Source of the DNA: Methylophaga sp.
Lineage (GTDB): Bacteria > Pseudomonadota > Gammaproteobacteria > Nitrosococcales > Methylophagaceae
Assembly (NCBI GenBank): GCA_014762585.1
Contig: JABURN010000235.1
Coordinates: forward strand, 1-9,327
Direction of reading: 5' to 3'
DNA: 9,327 bases
Part shown: positions 1-7,034 of the stretch, in pieces
Layout of the letters: each line of letters begins with the position of its first letter
Position numbering within the stretch: position 1 is the first letter of the stretch
Notes under the pieces: model-generated
Database searches by the model: none
Told to the model about the DNA's origin: nothing
The model's input: only the letters and a program-made list of their open reading frames with translations
Program-made: the position numbers and the translations under genes

Positions 1-2173
1 TCTCGACTGGGCCTGCGCCAATGATGTCGGTTTCTCCACCATTGTTTCCCTGGGAAATGCGGCCGATATCGATTTTGGCGATCTACTGGATTATCTCGCT
101 CAGGATCCTAAAACCCAGAGCATTCTGCTCTATGTCGAGGGCATTCGCGATGCCCGCCGTTTTATGAGTGGGTTGAGAATCGCCTCTCGAATGAAACCGG
201 TGGTTGTGATTAAGGCCGGCCGTCATCTGGCTGCCTCCCAGGCAGCAGTCACCCATACCGGGGCCATGATCGGAGGCGATGATGTATTCAATGCCGCCCT
301 CAAACGCGCCGGTGTGGTGCGGGCTGACAGTATTCAGCAGTTATTTGCTGCCGCAGAAATCCTGTCTACGCCAAGCCGGGTCAATGGCCGCAGGCTGGCC
401 ATTGTCACTAACGGTGGTGGCCTGGGCGTGATGGCCACTGATCGTGCTGTCGATCTCAATATCGAACTGGCTGAATTATCGGCAGAGACGATTAGCTCGC
501 TGGATCGGTCTCTGCCAGCGCACTGGTCGCAGCGCAATCCGGTCGATATTCTGGGCGATGCCTCGCCAGAGCGTTATCAGCATGCGGTCAAAACCTGCCT
601 GGCTGATGACAATGTCGACGGCGTACTGGTGATGCTTTCCCCGCAGGCGATGACCGATCCGGATGCCTGTGCTGAAGCCGTGATTGAGGCACAAAAGGGT
701 CAGTCCAAACCGGTATTAGCCTGCTGGATGGGGGAGAATCTGATTGCCGGCGCCGACAAGCTTTTTGCCCGGCATCATCTGCCCAGTTTCAGTAACCCGG
801 AGTCGTCGGTGGAGGCCTTTGCCTGTCTGTCACGCTTTCATGATAACCAGCAGTTATTGCTGCAGGTGCCAGGCCCCTTGGCCTCACACAGTGCACCCGA
901 TGTTGAGGGCGCCAGGCTCATCATTGAAAGCGTATTGGCCGAAGGTCGTCAGACCCTAAGCACCACTGAATCACGGGCTTTACTCAAGGCCTTTAATATT
1001 CCGGTCAGCTTCAGTATCGACTGTAACAGCGCTAATGCAGCGCTGGTCGCGGCCGAAACACTGGGTTATCCGGTGGTAATGAAAATCAGTTCGCCGTCGA
1101 TTGTCCACAAAACCGAAGTCGGCGGCGTTCGTCTCAACATCAGCAATGCCCCCGCAGTTCGCACCACCTATAACGAGTTGCTGGAACAGGTGCACGTGAA
1201 TCAGGGCAATCCCTATGCCACTCATGTTACCGTCGAGCCGATGTATGTGACGCCTTCGGGGCGGGAATTACTGGTCGGTGCCAGTCGTGACCCGGTGTTC
1301 GGTACGGCTATTGTGTTCGGTGCCGGAGGCATCAAGGTTGAAGTATTGCAGGACCGCGCTATCGCCCTGCCCCCGTTGAATCACTTCCTGGCCGAACGGC
1401 TGATTGCCGAAACCAAAATTTCCGGCCTGTTGGGCGAATTCCGCGGCCTGCCGCCAATCAACCGCGAGTCATTGATACAGGTGTTACTGCGCGTCTCGGA
1501 AATGGTCTGTGAACTGCCCGAACTACTGTCGCTGGATATCAATCCGCTGATCGCCGATGAAAAAGGGGTGATGGCGCTGGATGCCCGCATTGAAGTCGGC
1601 CACCAGCCGGTCGGTATCAACCGATACGATCATCTGGCAATTCATCCCTATCCCAATCAACTGATCACGCTGGATCAGTTACCCGATGGCAGCAATATCA
1701 CTATCCGGCCAATCCGACCCGAAGATGCCATGATCGAGCAGGATTTCTTCCGCAAGCTGTCCGCAGAATCTCGTTATTTCCGCTTTATGCAGCGGTTGAA
1801 TGAACTGACTCAGGATATGTTGATCCGCTTTACCCAGCTGGATTACAGCCGGGAGCTCGCCCTGATTGCGGTGACTGATATTGATGACGAGGAAACCGAA
1901 GTCGGCGTTGCCCGTTACACCATGAACCCGGATGGCAAAAGTTGTGAATTTGCCCTGGTGGTCGCTGATGAGTGGCAACACCGCGGTATCGGCTCCCGAC
2001 TGATGAAGGCTCTGATTGCCAGTGCCCGTCAACAGGGATTCAGCCGTATGAACGGGGAAATTCTCTCAACCAACATCAATATGCAGCGCCTGGCTGAGGA
2101 GCTGGGTTTCAAGCTGCGTAACGATCCTGATGACCCGGGCGTCAAACTCGCCAGTAAAAGTCTCAGCCACTGA
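1..2173 (+). CDS. patZ: Pat/PatZ-type protein lysine acetyltransferase (acyl-CoA-synthetase-like region, ATP-grasp, GNAT), 5' end missing
   Basis: The frame is open from base 2, so the gene starts upstream; 723 codons are visible against 886 residues in E. coli PatZ, so roughly the first 160 residues (CoA-binding Rossmann domain) are missing. The ATG at 164 is internal. Domains in order: succinyl-CoA-ligase-like region (about 2-800) with THTGAMIGG, whose His is at 254-256; ATP-grasp region (about 960-1610) with VHKTEVGGV (His at 1106-1108) and DINPL; GNAT domain (about 1690-2150) with the acetyl-CoA loop QHRGIGSRL at 1976-2002 and a Glu at 1946-1948 in the preceding strand. Family knowledge: Pat proteins acetylate lysines of metabolic enzymes, classically inactivating acetyl-CoA synthetase, with the CoA-ligase part acting as an acetyl-CoA sensor. 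Here both histidines that carry phosphate in ADP-forming acetyl-CoA synthetases are present, so ligase activity cannot be excluded. The architecture is certain; the in vivo role is inferred. Confidence 0.9.
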   Translation, partial: LDWACANDVGFSTIVSLGNAADIDFGDLLDYLAQDPKTQSILLYVEGIRDARRFMSGLRIASRMKPVVVIKAGRHLAASQAAVTHTGAMIGGDDVFNAALKRAGVVRADSIQQLFAAAEILSTPSRVNGRRLAIVTNGGGLGVMATDRAVDLNIELAELSAETISSLDRSLPAHWSQRNPVDILGDASPERYQHAVKTCLADDNVDGVLVMLSPQAMTDPDACAEAVIEAQKGQSKPVLACWMGENLIAGADKLFARHHLPSFSNPESSVEAFACLSRFHDNQQLLLQVPGPLASHSAPDVEGARLIIESVLAEGRQTLSTTESRALLKAFNIPVSFSIDCNSANAALVAAETLGYPVVMKISSPSIVHKTEVGGVRLNISNAPAVRTTYNELLEQVHVNQGNPYATHVTVEPMYVTPSGRELLVGASRDPVFGTAIVFGAGGIKVEVLQDRAIALPPLNHFLAERLIAETKISGLLGEFRGLPPINRESLIQVLLRVSEMVCELPELLSLDINPLIADEKGVMALDARIEVGHQPVGINRYDHLAIHPYPNQLITLDQLPDGSNITIRPIRPEDAMIEQDFFRKLSAESRYFRFMQRLNELTQDMLIRFTQLDYSRELALIAVTDIDDEETEVGVARYTMNPDGKSCEFALVVADEWQHRGIGSRLMKALIASARQQGFSRMNGEILSTNINMQRLAEELGFKLRNDPDDPGVKLASKSLSH

Positions 2174-2268
2174 GCCAGTTCACAAAAATGGTTATTTTTA
2201 AGCGCGGGGATTGCTTCACCGCAACAACAGTGGGAGCATCAAACTATGACAACAACAAAGGTTAATGC
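2174..2268 (+). other. patZ-ppnN spacer
   Basis: This 95-base gap lies between two genes on the same strand. It contains an AT-only inverted repeat (AAAAAT at 2184-2189, ATTTTT at 2194-2199, loop GGTT) that is too weak to call a terminator, and an 8-codon ORF near its right end. I found no convincing -35/-10 pair, so ppnN may be read through from patZ or have a promoter I cannot recognise. Confidence 0.5.
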
Positions 2269-2272
2269 ATGA
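2246..2272 (+). CDS. Possible leader ORF, 8 codons, before ppnN
   Basis: An ATG at 2246 opens a reading frame encoding MTTTKVNA and ending at TGA 2270-2272. It has its own good Shine-Dalgarno, GGGAG at 2232-2236, nine bases upstream. Its stop overlaps the ppnN start as ATGA (2269-2272), the usual arrangement for translational coupling. It contains three consecutive ACA threonine codons. Nothing identifies a product, and the peptide may matter only as a translated leader that feeds ribosomes to ppnN. So short an ORF could also be chance; the paired signals (ribosome site plus ATGA overlap) are the only support. Confidence 0.35.
   Translation: MTTTKVNA
2257..2261 (+). promoter_or_regulatory. 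Ribosome binding site of ppnN
   Basis: AAAGG lies seven bases before the ATG at 2269 and supports that codon as the ppnN start. It lies inside the 8-codon leader ORF, so ribosomes translating the leader would pass over it. Confidence 0.6.
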
Positions 2273-3636
2273 ACAAAGTCGCCCGGACCACTATTCGCCC
2301 GGTTCGCAGTCTCAACCTGCTGTCACAGGATGAAATCTACAAGCTGAGCAACCCGCGTGCGGATCTGCACCGCCTGTTTCGTGACTGCGCCCTCGCTATT
2401 CTGAATACAGACAGTGAGCAGGATGATGCTGAGGAAATATTCAAAACCTTCTCCGACTTCAATATCCAGTTGAAACCGCAACCGCGCGGCGTGATGCTGG
2501 AGATTCTCAATGCGCCGGCCCAGTCCTTTGTTGATGGCAAAATCATCCGCGGTATTCAGGAGCATCTGTCATCGGTACTGCGCGATATCGTCTACACCGA
2601 TTTCAAAATCCTGGCCGAAGAAGCCGATGATCCGGCCATGATCACTGACAAGGTGTTCCGGATTCTGCGTAATGCCGGCGTGGTGCGGCCGGGGGTGTCA
2701 CCCAACCTTGTGGTCTGCTGGGGCGGTCACTCGATTCCGCGTGAGGAATATGATTACGCCAAACATGTTGGCTATGAATTAGGTCTGCGCGGTCTCGATA
2801 TTATTACCGGCTGCGGTATCGGCGCGATGAAAGGACCGATGAAAGGCGCCGCGGTAGGCCACGCCAAGCAGCAAATCAAAAACGGTCGTTATATCGGCAT
2901 CAGCGAACCCGGCATTATCGCTTCCGAATCGCCCAATGCGATAGTGAATGAACTGGTGATTATGCCCGACATCGAAAAACGGCTGGAAGCCTTTGTGCGT
3001 CTGGGTCATGCCATTGTCGTCTTCCCCGGTGGCGTCGGTACGGTCGAGGAGATTATGTATCTGCTCAGCATCCTGCTACATCCGGACAACCGTCAGGGTA
3101 TTCCGCTAGTGTTTGCGGGACCGGAATGCTGCCGTGACTACTTCAATACCCTGGATCGCTTCCTGCGTCAGTGTCTGGGTGATGATGTCGCCAGTCTCTA
3201 TAAAATTATTATCGGCGACCCGGGGCAGGTCGGCACCGAAATCCGTGAAGCCGTGGAGAAGGTTCATCGCGATCGCTATGCCAGCCAGGATGCCTACTAC
3301 TTCAACTGGCAGCTCAATATCGACCCGATTCTGCAATTCCCGTTTGTGCCCACCCACGAGAATATGGCGGCACTGAAACTTGACCCGGCGTTGCCTAAAC
3401 ATGAGCTGGCCAGTCAGATTCGGTCAGCCTTTTCCGGCATTGTCGCCGGTAACGTTAAAGCCTTTGGTATTCGTGAAGTCGCCAAACATGGACCGTATAT
3501 CATCGATGGTGATCCGGCGATCATGCAGGCGATAGATGAAATCCTGAGTATCTTCGTCCATGAAAAACGGATGAAACTGGGTCAGGATAAAAAGGCCTAT
3601 CGCCCTTGCTATCAACTGGCGAAAAAGGCGAGTTAA
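2269..3636 (+). CDS. ppnN: Pyrimidine/purine nucleotide 5'-monophosphate nucleosidase PpnN (YgdH family)
   Basis: The 455-residue product matches E. coli PpnN (454 residues) over its whole length. The enzyme cleaves the N-glycosidic bond of nucleoside 5'-monophosphates, releasing base and ribose 5-phosphate in the cytosol. In E. coli it is stimulated by (p)ppGpp, linking purine turnover to the stringent response. Visible signatures: an N-terminal domain with LHRLFRDCALAILN and VDGKIIRGIQ; the central LOG-like Rossmann core with VVCWGGHSI, TGCGIGAMKGPMKGAAVGHA and MPDIEKRLEAF; the nucleotide-binding and catalytic motif PGGVGTVEE at residues 253-261; and the C-terminal PpnN region with THENMAALKL and AFSGIVAGNVKAFGIRE. 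The ATG at 2269 is supported by AAAGG and by an N-terminus of the same length as the E. coli protein. It lies 95 bases after patZ on the same strand, and its TAA shares bases with the stop of the convergent gene. Whether (p)ppGpp regulation holds here is inferred from homology. Confidence 0.96.
   Translation: MNKVARTTIRPVRSLNLLSQDEIYKLSNPRADLHRLFRDCALAILNTDSEQDDAEEIFKTFSDFNIQLKPQPRGVMLEILNAPAQSFVDGKIIRGIQEHLSSVLRDIVYTDFKILAEEADDPAMITDKVFRILRNAGVVRPGVSPNLVVCWGGHSIPREEYDYAKHVGYELGLRGLDIITGCGIGAMKGPMKGAAVGHAKQQIKNGRYIGISEPGIIASESPNAIVNELVIMPDIEKRLEAFVRLGHAIVVFPGGVGTVEEIMYLLSILLHPDNRQGIPLVFAGPECCRDYFNTLDRFLRQCLGDDVASLYKIIIGDPGQVGTEIREAVEKVHRDRYASQDAYYFNWQLNIDPILQFPFVPTHENMAALKLDPALPKHELASQIRSAFSGIVAGNVKAFGIREVAKHGPYIIDGDPAIMQAIDEILSIFVHEKRMKLGQDKKAYRPCYQLAKKAS
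3633..3636. other. Shared convergent stop codons (TTAA)
   Basis: The palindrome TTAA supplies TAA at 3634-3636 on the + strand (ppnN) and TAA at 3635-3633 on the - strand (exported protein). The two genes overlap by four bases with no intergenic space. Any terminator must lie inside the opposite coding region, so the 3' ends of the two transcripts probably overlap. Confidence 0.9.
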
Positions 3637-4229
3637 GGCGACAGGATATCCAGCGAGGTTACATACACCAGCTCACAGGCGCTGGCTCCGGTATCCTCGC
3701 GAGACAGCGAGCTCTGCCAGTGCCAGCCGTCGTAGCTTTCGGCCTTGATCAACTGGCCCTGCAGTCGGATCAGCTGCCCCGGTTTAACCATATCCAGCAT
3801 GACCGCGACCTGCTCATCGGCTGGCACCATGTGCATATTGGCACTCTGGGTTTCTATTGCCCGCCGCGGGATGGGAAACTCTTTCACCCGCCAGTGATAC
3901 CAGCGACCGGACTGACTGATGTCGATTTGTGACAACACTGTCTCATCGGACATCTGCTGCCAGCCCAGTGCCAGATCGGTTGGTGCCAGCTCACTTTCCC
4001 TGTCCAGAAAATAATCTTCCCGCGATAGGACCTTGGCCTCGAGCGAAAAGTCAGCGAGCGGCGTAATCAGATAATCATTAAACTCAAATGTCTCACCACC
4101 GCGGATAGCCGACTGCTCAGGAGAGGCCGGCACTTTGACTCCCGGGCCGAGACTGACAGTTTCCGCTGCCCGGCATTGCCAGACAAACAGGCCAATCAAC
4201 AACAGGAAAAGCAGATTTCTGAGGCTCAT
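3633..4229 (-). CDS. Conserved exported or membrane-anchored protein of unknown function, coupled to ampG
   Basis: A 198-residue protein I cannot assign to a characterised family. Residues 1-22 are a basic start plus a hydrophobic stretch (LLFLLLIGLFVW), giving a signal peptide or N-terminal anchor. The Cys at 19 is not in a good lipobox (VWQC). The rest is polar with no further membrane segment. Motifs that look conserved rather than random: FNDYLITPLADFSLEAKVLS (50-69), DLALGWQQMSD (85-95), ISQSGRWYHW (104-113), ETQSANMHMVPAD (126-138) and SLSREDTGASACELVYV (174-190). I recall similar hypothetical proteins in other proteobacteria but no function. Its ATG overlaps the ampG TGA as ATGA, so it is probably translated by ribosomes finishing ampG; this suggests, without proof, a periplasmic role near muropeptide recycling or the envelope. 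A short chain with a possible OB-like region (PGQLIRLQGQLI) is as far as I would take its fold. Confidence 0.88.
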   Translation of the reverse strand: MSLRNLLFLLLIGLFVWQCRAAETVSLGPGVKVPASPEQSAIRGGETFEFNDYLITPLADFSLEAKVLSREDYFLDRESELAPTDLALGWQQMSDETVLSQIDISQSGRWYHWRVKEFPIPRRAIETQSANMHMVPADEQVAVMLDMVKPGQLIRLQGQLIKAESYDGWHWQSSLSREDTGASACELVYVTSLDILSP

Positions 4230-5767
4230 GACTGTTCCAGGTTAAAGCGTTTGTTAGCCAGTATAATCAGCAACAATACCGGCAGCCCCATCAGGGCAGT
4301 GGCTAAAAAGAAGCCCTGATAGCCAATCGCATCCACCATGGTGCCTGAATAGCCGCCCAGCATTTTCGGCAGCAGGGTCATCAACGAGGAGAAAATCGCA
4401 TATTGCACGGCGGTAAAGGAGATGTTGGTCAGGCTCGATAGAAACGCTACAAATGCCGCACTGGCCAGCCCGCCCGACAGGTTATCCGCAGATATCACCA
4501 CGTACAGCATCCAGACTTCATTGCCCATCCCGGCCAGCAACATAAACAGCAAATTAGTCGCTGCTGATAGGATGGCACCCAGCATTAAAATCCGCATCAC
4601 GCCGTAGCGCACGGCCAGCAGACCACCGAGAAAACCACCCAGCAGGGTCATAAACAAACCAAAGGTTTTAACCACCGTGGCGATTTGCGGCTTGGTGAAG
4701 CCCATATCCTGGTAGAACACATTGGCGATGACGCCAAGCACTATATCTGAAATGCGGTACAGCCCCACCAGCGCCAGCAGCAACCAGGCCAAAGACCAGC
4801 CATAACGCCGGAAGAAATCCTGTATCGGTTCAATATAACTGCGTTTCAGCAGGGCCTTGTTGACCCACTCAAAACGCAGACAGAACATCGCCAGGATTAC
4901 AGCCACGCCCAGCGCCAACGCCAGTCGAAACATTTCCACCAGCACCCCGGCCAGGTTGGCATTGAGCACCCAGCCGGCCACCACCAGCTTAGCCTGCAGT
5001 GCAAGCGCGGAACTGGATGCAAAAAAAGCAATAAAACCGCTCACCGCGACCACAAAGGTGAAAAACAGACCGGCATAATCACTGGCAGCCTGGGGGCGGA
5101 TTTGCTGATTGACTGCTGGCTCATCAATGACCAGTGTAGTGATAATGCCAATCAGCATAAAACCGCTCATCACCAGGTAGGTCAACTGCCAGGCACTGAA
5201 TTCATAGTTGCCCAGACTGGAACCGAAGTAACTCGCCAGAAATAGCGCGCCGGCACCAGCGATCAGCATCCCGATTCGGTAACCGGCAATATAACTGGCC
5301 GACATCAATGCCTGTAACTCTTTACCGGCAGATTCAATCCGGTAGGCATCAATAACGATATCCTGAGTGGCGGCGGAAAAGCCCAGTAACACTGCGGCCA
5401 GCGCCATTAACGTCAGTCCCTGGCTGGCAGGATCCACCAGTGCCATCAACGCAATAGCCAGCATCACCATCAGTTGTGATAACAAAAGCCAGGCACGCCG
5501 GCGCCCCAATTTACGGGTCAGAACCGGTAATGGGATAACGTCAATCAAAGGTGCCCAGACAAACTTGAAGGAATAGCCCAGTGCCGCCCAGCTGAAATAA
5601 GTCACCGCGGCGCGCTCCACACCCGCTTCACGTAACCACAGGCTTAGAGAAGAAAATATCAGCAGTAACGGCAGTCCGGCGACAACACCATAAAACAGCA
5701 TGGTCACCACCCGCGGATGGGTGAAAGCCTTCAGACTCTCCTGCCAGGATTGAAGTTGTGCTATCAA
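4226..5767 (-). CDS. ampG: AmpG muropeptide permease (MFS), with central two-helix insertion
   Basis: The 513-residue multi-pass inner-membrane protein is of the AmpG branch of the major facilitator superfamily, which imports GlcNAc-anhydroMurNAc-peptides from the periplasm for cell-wall recycling and, in some species, feeds AmpR/AmpC beta-lactamase signalling. AmpG hallmarks: THPRVVTMLFYGVVAGLPL (16-34), FKFVWAPLID (68-77), LGRRRAWLL (88-96), SAATQDIVIDAYRIES (131-146), SYIAGYRIGMLIAG (158-171), GLYRISDIV (335-343) and NLSGGLASAAFVAFL (429-443). Residues about 217-312 lie between helices 6 and 7 and hold two additional hydrophobic segments (231-253 and 281-299) where E. coli AmpG has a short loop; conversely the C-terminus stops after helix 12 and lacks the two extra E. 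coli helices. The start is TTG at 5767-5765, supported by AAAGAG at 5779-5774 and by the N-terminal length; the next ATG codes for M23, inside the family-conserved N-terminus. It is divergent from dinB and first of a two-gene unit. Confidence 0.93.
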   Translation of the reverse strand: MIAQLQSWQESLKAFTHPRVVTMLFYGVVAGLPLLLIFSSLSLWLREAGVERAAVTYFSWAALGYSFKFVWAPLIDVIPLPVLTRKLGRRRAWLLLSQLMVMLAIALMALVDPASQGLTLMALAAVLLGFSAATQDIVIDAYRIESAGKELQALMSASYIAGYRIGMLIAGAGALFLASYFGSSLGNYEFSAWQLTYLVMSGFMLIGIITTLVIDEPAVNQQIRPQAASDYAGLFFTFVVAVSGFIAFFASSSALALQAKLVVAGWVLNANLAGVLVEMFRLALALGVAVILAMFCLRFEWVNKALLKRSYIEPIQDFFRRYGWSLAWLLLALVGLYRISDIVLGVIANVFYQDMGFTKPQIATVVKTFGLFMTLLGGFLGGLLAVRYGVMRILMLGAILSAATNLLFMLLAGMGNEVWMLYVVISADNLSGGLASAAFVAFLSSLTNISFTAVQYAIFSSLMTLLPKMLGGYSGTMVDAIGYQGFFLATALMGLPVLLLIILANKRFNLEQS

Positions 5768-5906
5768 GCTGCGCTCTTTGAATAGGTTGAGTCAGCTAAA
5801 GTACCATCGACTGTGGCCGCATTCCAGCCATCACACCGCAATCTGCCACTGTGTTGTGAAGGTCATTCATGAGAAAATAGCGAGAACTTTGTTCGATTGA
5901 TTGGTC
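5768..5906. other. Divergent ampG/dinB spacer
   Basis: These 139 bases must hold promoters for both directions. I see no pair of hexamers I would defend on either strand. I also see no gammaproteobacterial LexA operator (CTGT-N8-ACAG): CTGT occurs at 5811-5814 and 5849-5852, and neither is followed by ACAG at the right spacing. SOS control of dinB is therefore not supported by the sequence. Confidence 0.5.
5774..5779 (-). promoter_or_regulatory. Ribosome binding site deciding the ampG TTG start
   Basis: Read on the - strand this is AAAGAG, six bases upstream of TTG at 5767-5765. No ATG or GTG in the right frame and position offers a better site, so the rare TTG codon is taken as the start. 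Confidence 0.55.
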
Positions 5907-6998
5907 ATGGCCCGACAACGCAAAATTATCCACGTTGATATGGATGCTTTTTTCGCATCGGTAGAGCAGCGCGATCATCCCGAATATCATGGCAAACCGC
6001 TGATTGTTGGGGGTCAGCCTGACAGCCGCGGTGTGGTGGCTGCCTGCAGTTATGAAGCCCGGAAATATGGCATTCATTCCGCGATGCCCTGTGCCCGGGC
6101 TTATCGTTTATGCCCTCAGGCAATCTTTGTCCGGCCCCGTTTTGAAGCCTATCGCGAAGTGTCAGCTCAAATCCGCGAGATCTTCTGGCGCTATGCCAGT
6201 GAGGTCGAGCCTTTATCGCTGGACGAAGCCTACCTGGATGTCAGCTATACCGCCGAATTCAACGGCTCCGCCACGCTGATAGCGAAAGCCATCAAACGCG
6301 ATATTCTGGCTGAAACCCGGCTTACGGCATCGGCCGGGGTCTCCTACAATAAATTTCTCGCCAAGATTGCCTCGGATATGGATAAACCCAACGGACTATA
6401 TGTGATACGTCCGGAACAGGGGGAAAAGTTTGTCGAAACGCTGCCAATTGCGAAATTTCATGGTATCGGCCCCGCCACAGAAGCCAAGATGAAAAAGCTG
6501 GGTATCGAAACCGGGCTGGATCTACGTCAGAAAACACTGGCCGAACTCACCGAGCGATTCGGCAAGTCCGGCCAGTACTATTTCAATATCGCGCGGGCTA
6601 TTGATGAGCGGCCGGTGCGCAGTCAACGGATTCGTAAATCGCTGGGCAAGGAAACGACCTTTGCTCAGGACATCCTTTCCATCACTGAATTAACAGCGAA
6701 ATTACTCGATCTTGCTGACATTGTGTTGGAAAGCTTACAAAAACATCAGCTCAAAGCCCGCACGCTCACCGTGAAAGTGAAATATGCCGATTTCCAGCAA
6801 GTCACCCGGGCAGCCACCCTGGATCAGGCTGTTACACTGGGTGACCTTAAAACAGTGATACCGGCTTTGCTTAAAAGAACGGAGGCCGGGGTCAAACCCG
6901 TCCGATTGGTGGGACTCAGTCTCAGCAGCTTTAGCGAACAAAGCAGTGAAAAGCGTGAGGTCCCTCAATTGGCACTCGATTTAACTGATGATTTTTAG
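5907..6998 (+). CDS. dinB: DNA polymerase IV (Y-family translesion polymerase)
   Basis: The 363-residue product matches E. coli DinB (351 residues) end to end. Pol IV is an error-prone, proofreading-free polymerase that bypasses minor-groove N2-guanine adducts and extends mispaired ends. The catalytic metal ligands are visible: Asp11 in HVDMDAFFASVE and Asp106-Glu107 in PLSLDEAYLDV. Phe16 sits at the steric-gate position that excludes ribonucleotides. Palm/fingers are followed by LTASAGVSYNKFLAKIASD and a helix-hairpin-helix thumb (KFHGIGPATEAKMKKLGI), then the little-finger domain. QLALDL at 354-359, just before the C-terminus, fits the beta-clamp-binding consensus and lies where E. coli has QLVLGL. 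I start at ATG 5907 because it places the N-terminus three residues from that of E. coli. A TTG at 5901 is in frame but has no better ribosome site, and neither codon has a clear Shine-Dalgarno. The next gene follows 41 bases later on the same strand. Confidence 0.96.
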   Translation: MARQRKIIHVDMDAFFASVEQRDHPEYHGKPLIVGGQPDSRGVVAACSYEARKYGIHSAMPCARAYRLCPQAIFVRPRFEAYREVSAQIREIFWRYASEVEPLSLDEAYLDVSYTAEFNGSATLIAKAIKRDILAETRLTASAGVSYNKFLAKIASDMDKPNGLYVIRPEQGEKFVETLPIAKFHGIGPATEAKMKKLGIETGLDLRQKTLAELTERFGKSGQYYFNIARAIDERPVRSQRIRKSLGKETTFAQDILSITELTAKLLDLADIVLESLQKHQLKARTLTVKVKYADFQQVTRAATLDQAVTLGDLKTVIPALLKRTEAGVKPVRLVGLSLSSFSEQSSEKREVPQLALDLTDDF

Positions 6999-7027
6999 CT
7001 TGATTGGCCGTTTCATCAGACTTTTTT
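6985..7027 (+). terminator. Possible weak terminator or attenuator across the dinB stop
   Basis: CTGATGA (6985-6991, inside the last codons of dinB) can pair perfectly with TCATCAG (7013-7019), and a run of six T follows at 7022-7027. This is the layout of a factor-independent terminator, but the stem is only seven pairs with three G-C and the loop is 21 bases. It may act as a partial terminator between dinB and the next gene, or mean nothing. The Shine-Dalgarno of the next gene begins four bases after the T run. Confidence 0.35.
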
Positions 7028-7030
7028 ATT

Positions 7031-7034
7031 AGGA
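7031..7034 (+). promoter_or_regulatory. Ribosome binding site of the Imm-SHOCT gene
   Basis: AGGA lies five bases before ATG 7040. It decides the start against the longer reading from TTG 7004, which would add 12 polar residues in front of the first membrane helix and has no ribosome site. Confidence 0.65.

Noticed and set aside
164..166. ATG at 164 as the start of the acetyltransferase gene
   Set aside because: The frame is open and clearly homologous (ligase-domain sequence such as VGFSTIVSLGNAADIDFGD) back to base 2, so this Met is internal.
2184..2199. AAAAAT/ATTTTT inverted repeat as a terminator after patZ
   Set aside because: It has only six A-T pairs and no G-C, so it would not form a stable terminator stem.
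2190..2203. GG-N10-GC spacing resembling a sigma-54 promoter before ppnN
   Set aside because: Only the GG and GC dinucleotides match; the rest of the TGGCAC...TTGC consensus is absent, and such matches are common by chance.
3606..3932. 108-codon + strand ORF opposite the exported-protein gene
   Set aside because: It overlaps the 3' end of ppnN and lies wholly antisense to a protein with coherent motifs. It has no ribosome site and a composition typical of a shadow frame.
5811..5823. CTGT...CCAG as a LexA box in the ampG/dinB spacer
   Set aside because: The spacing is nine rather than eight and the right half is CCAG, not ACAG; the core is GC-rich rather than AT-rich.
5901..5906. TTG at 5901 as the dinB start
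   Set aside because: It adds only two residues, has no better ribosome site, and ATG at 5907 fits the family N-terminus.
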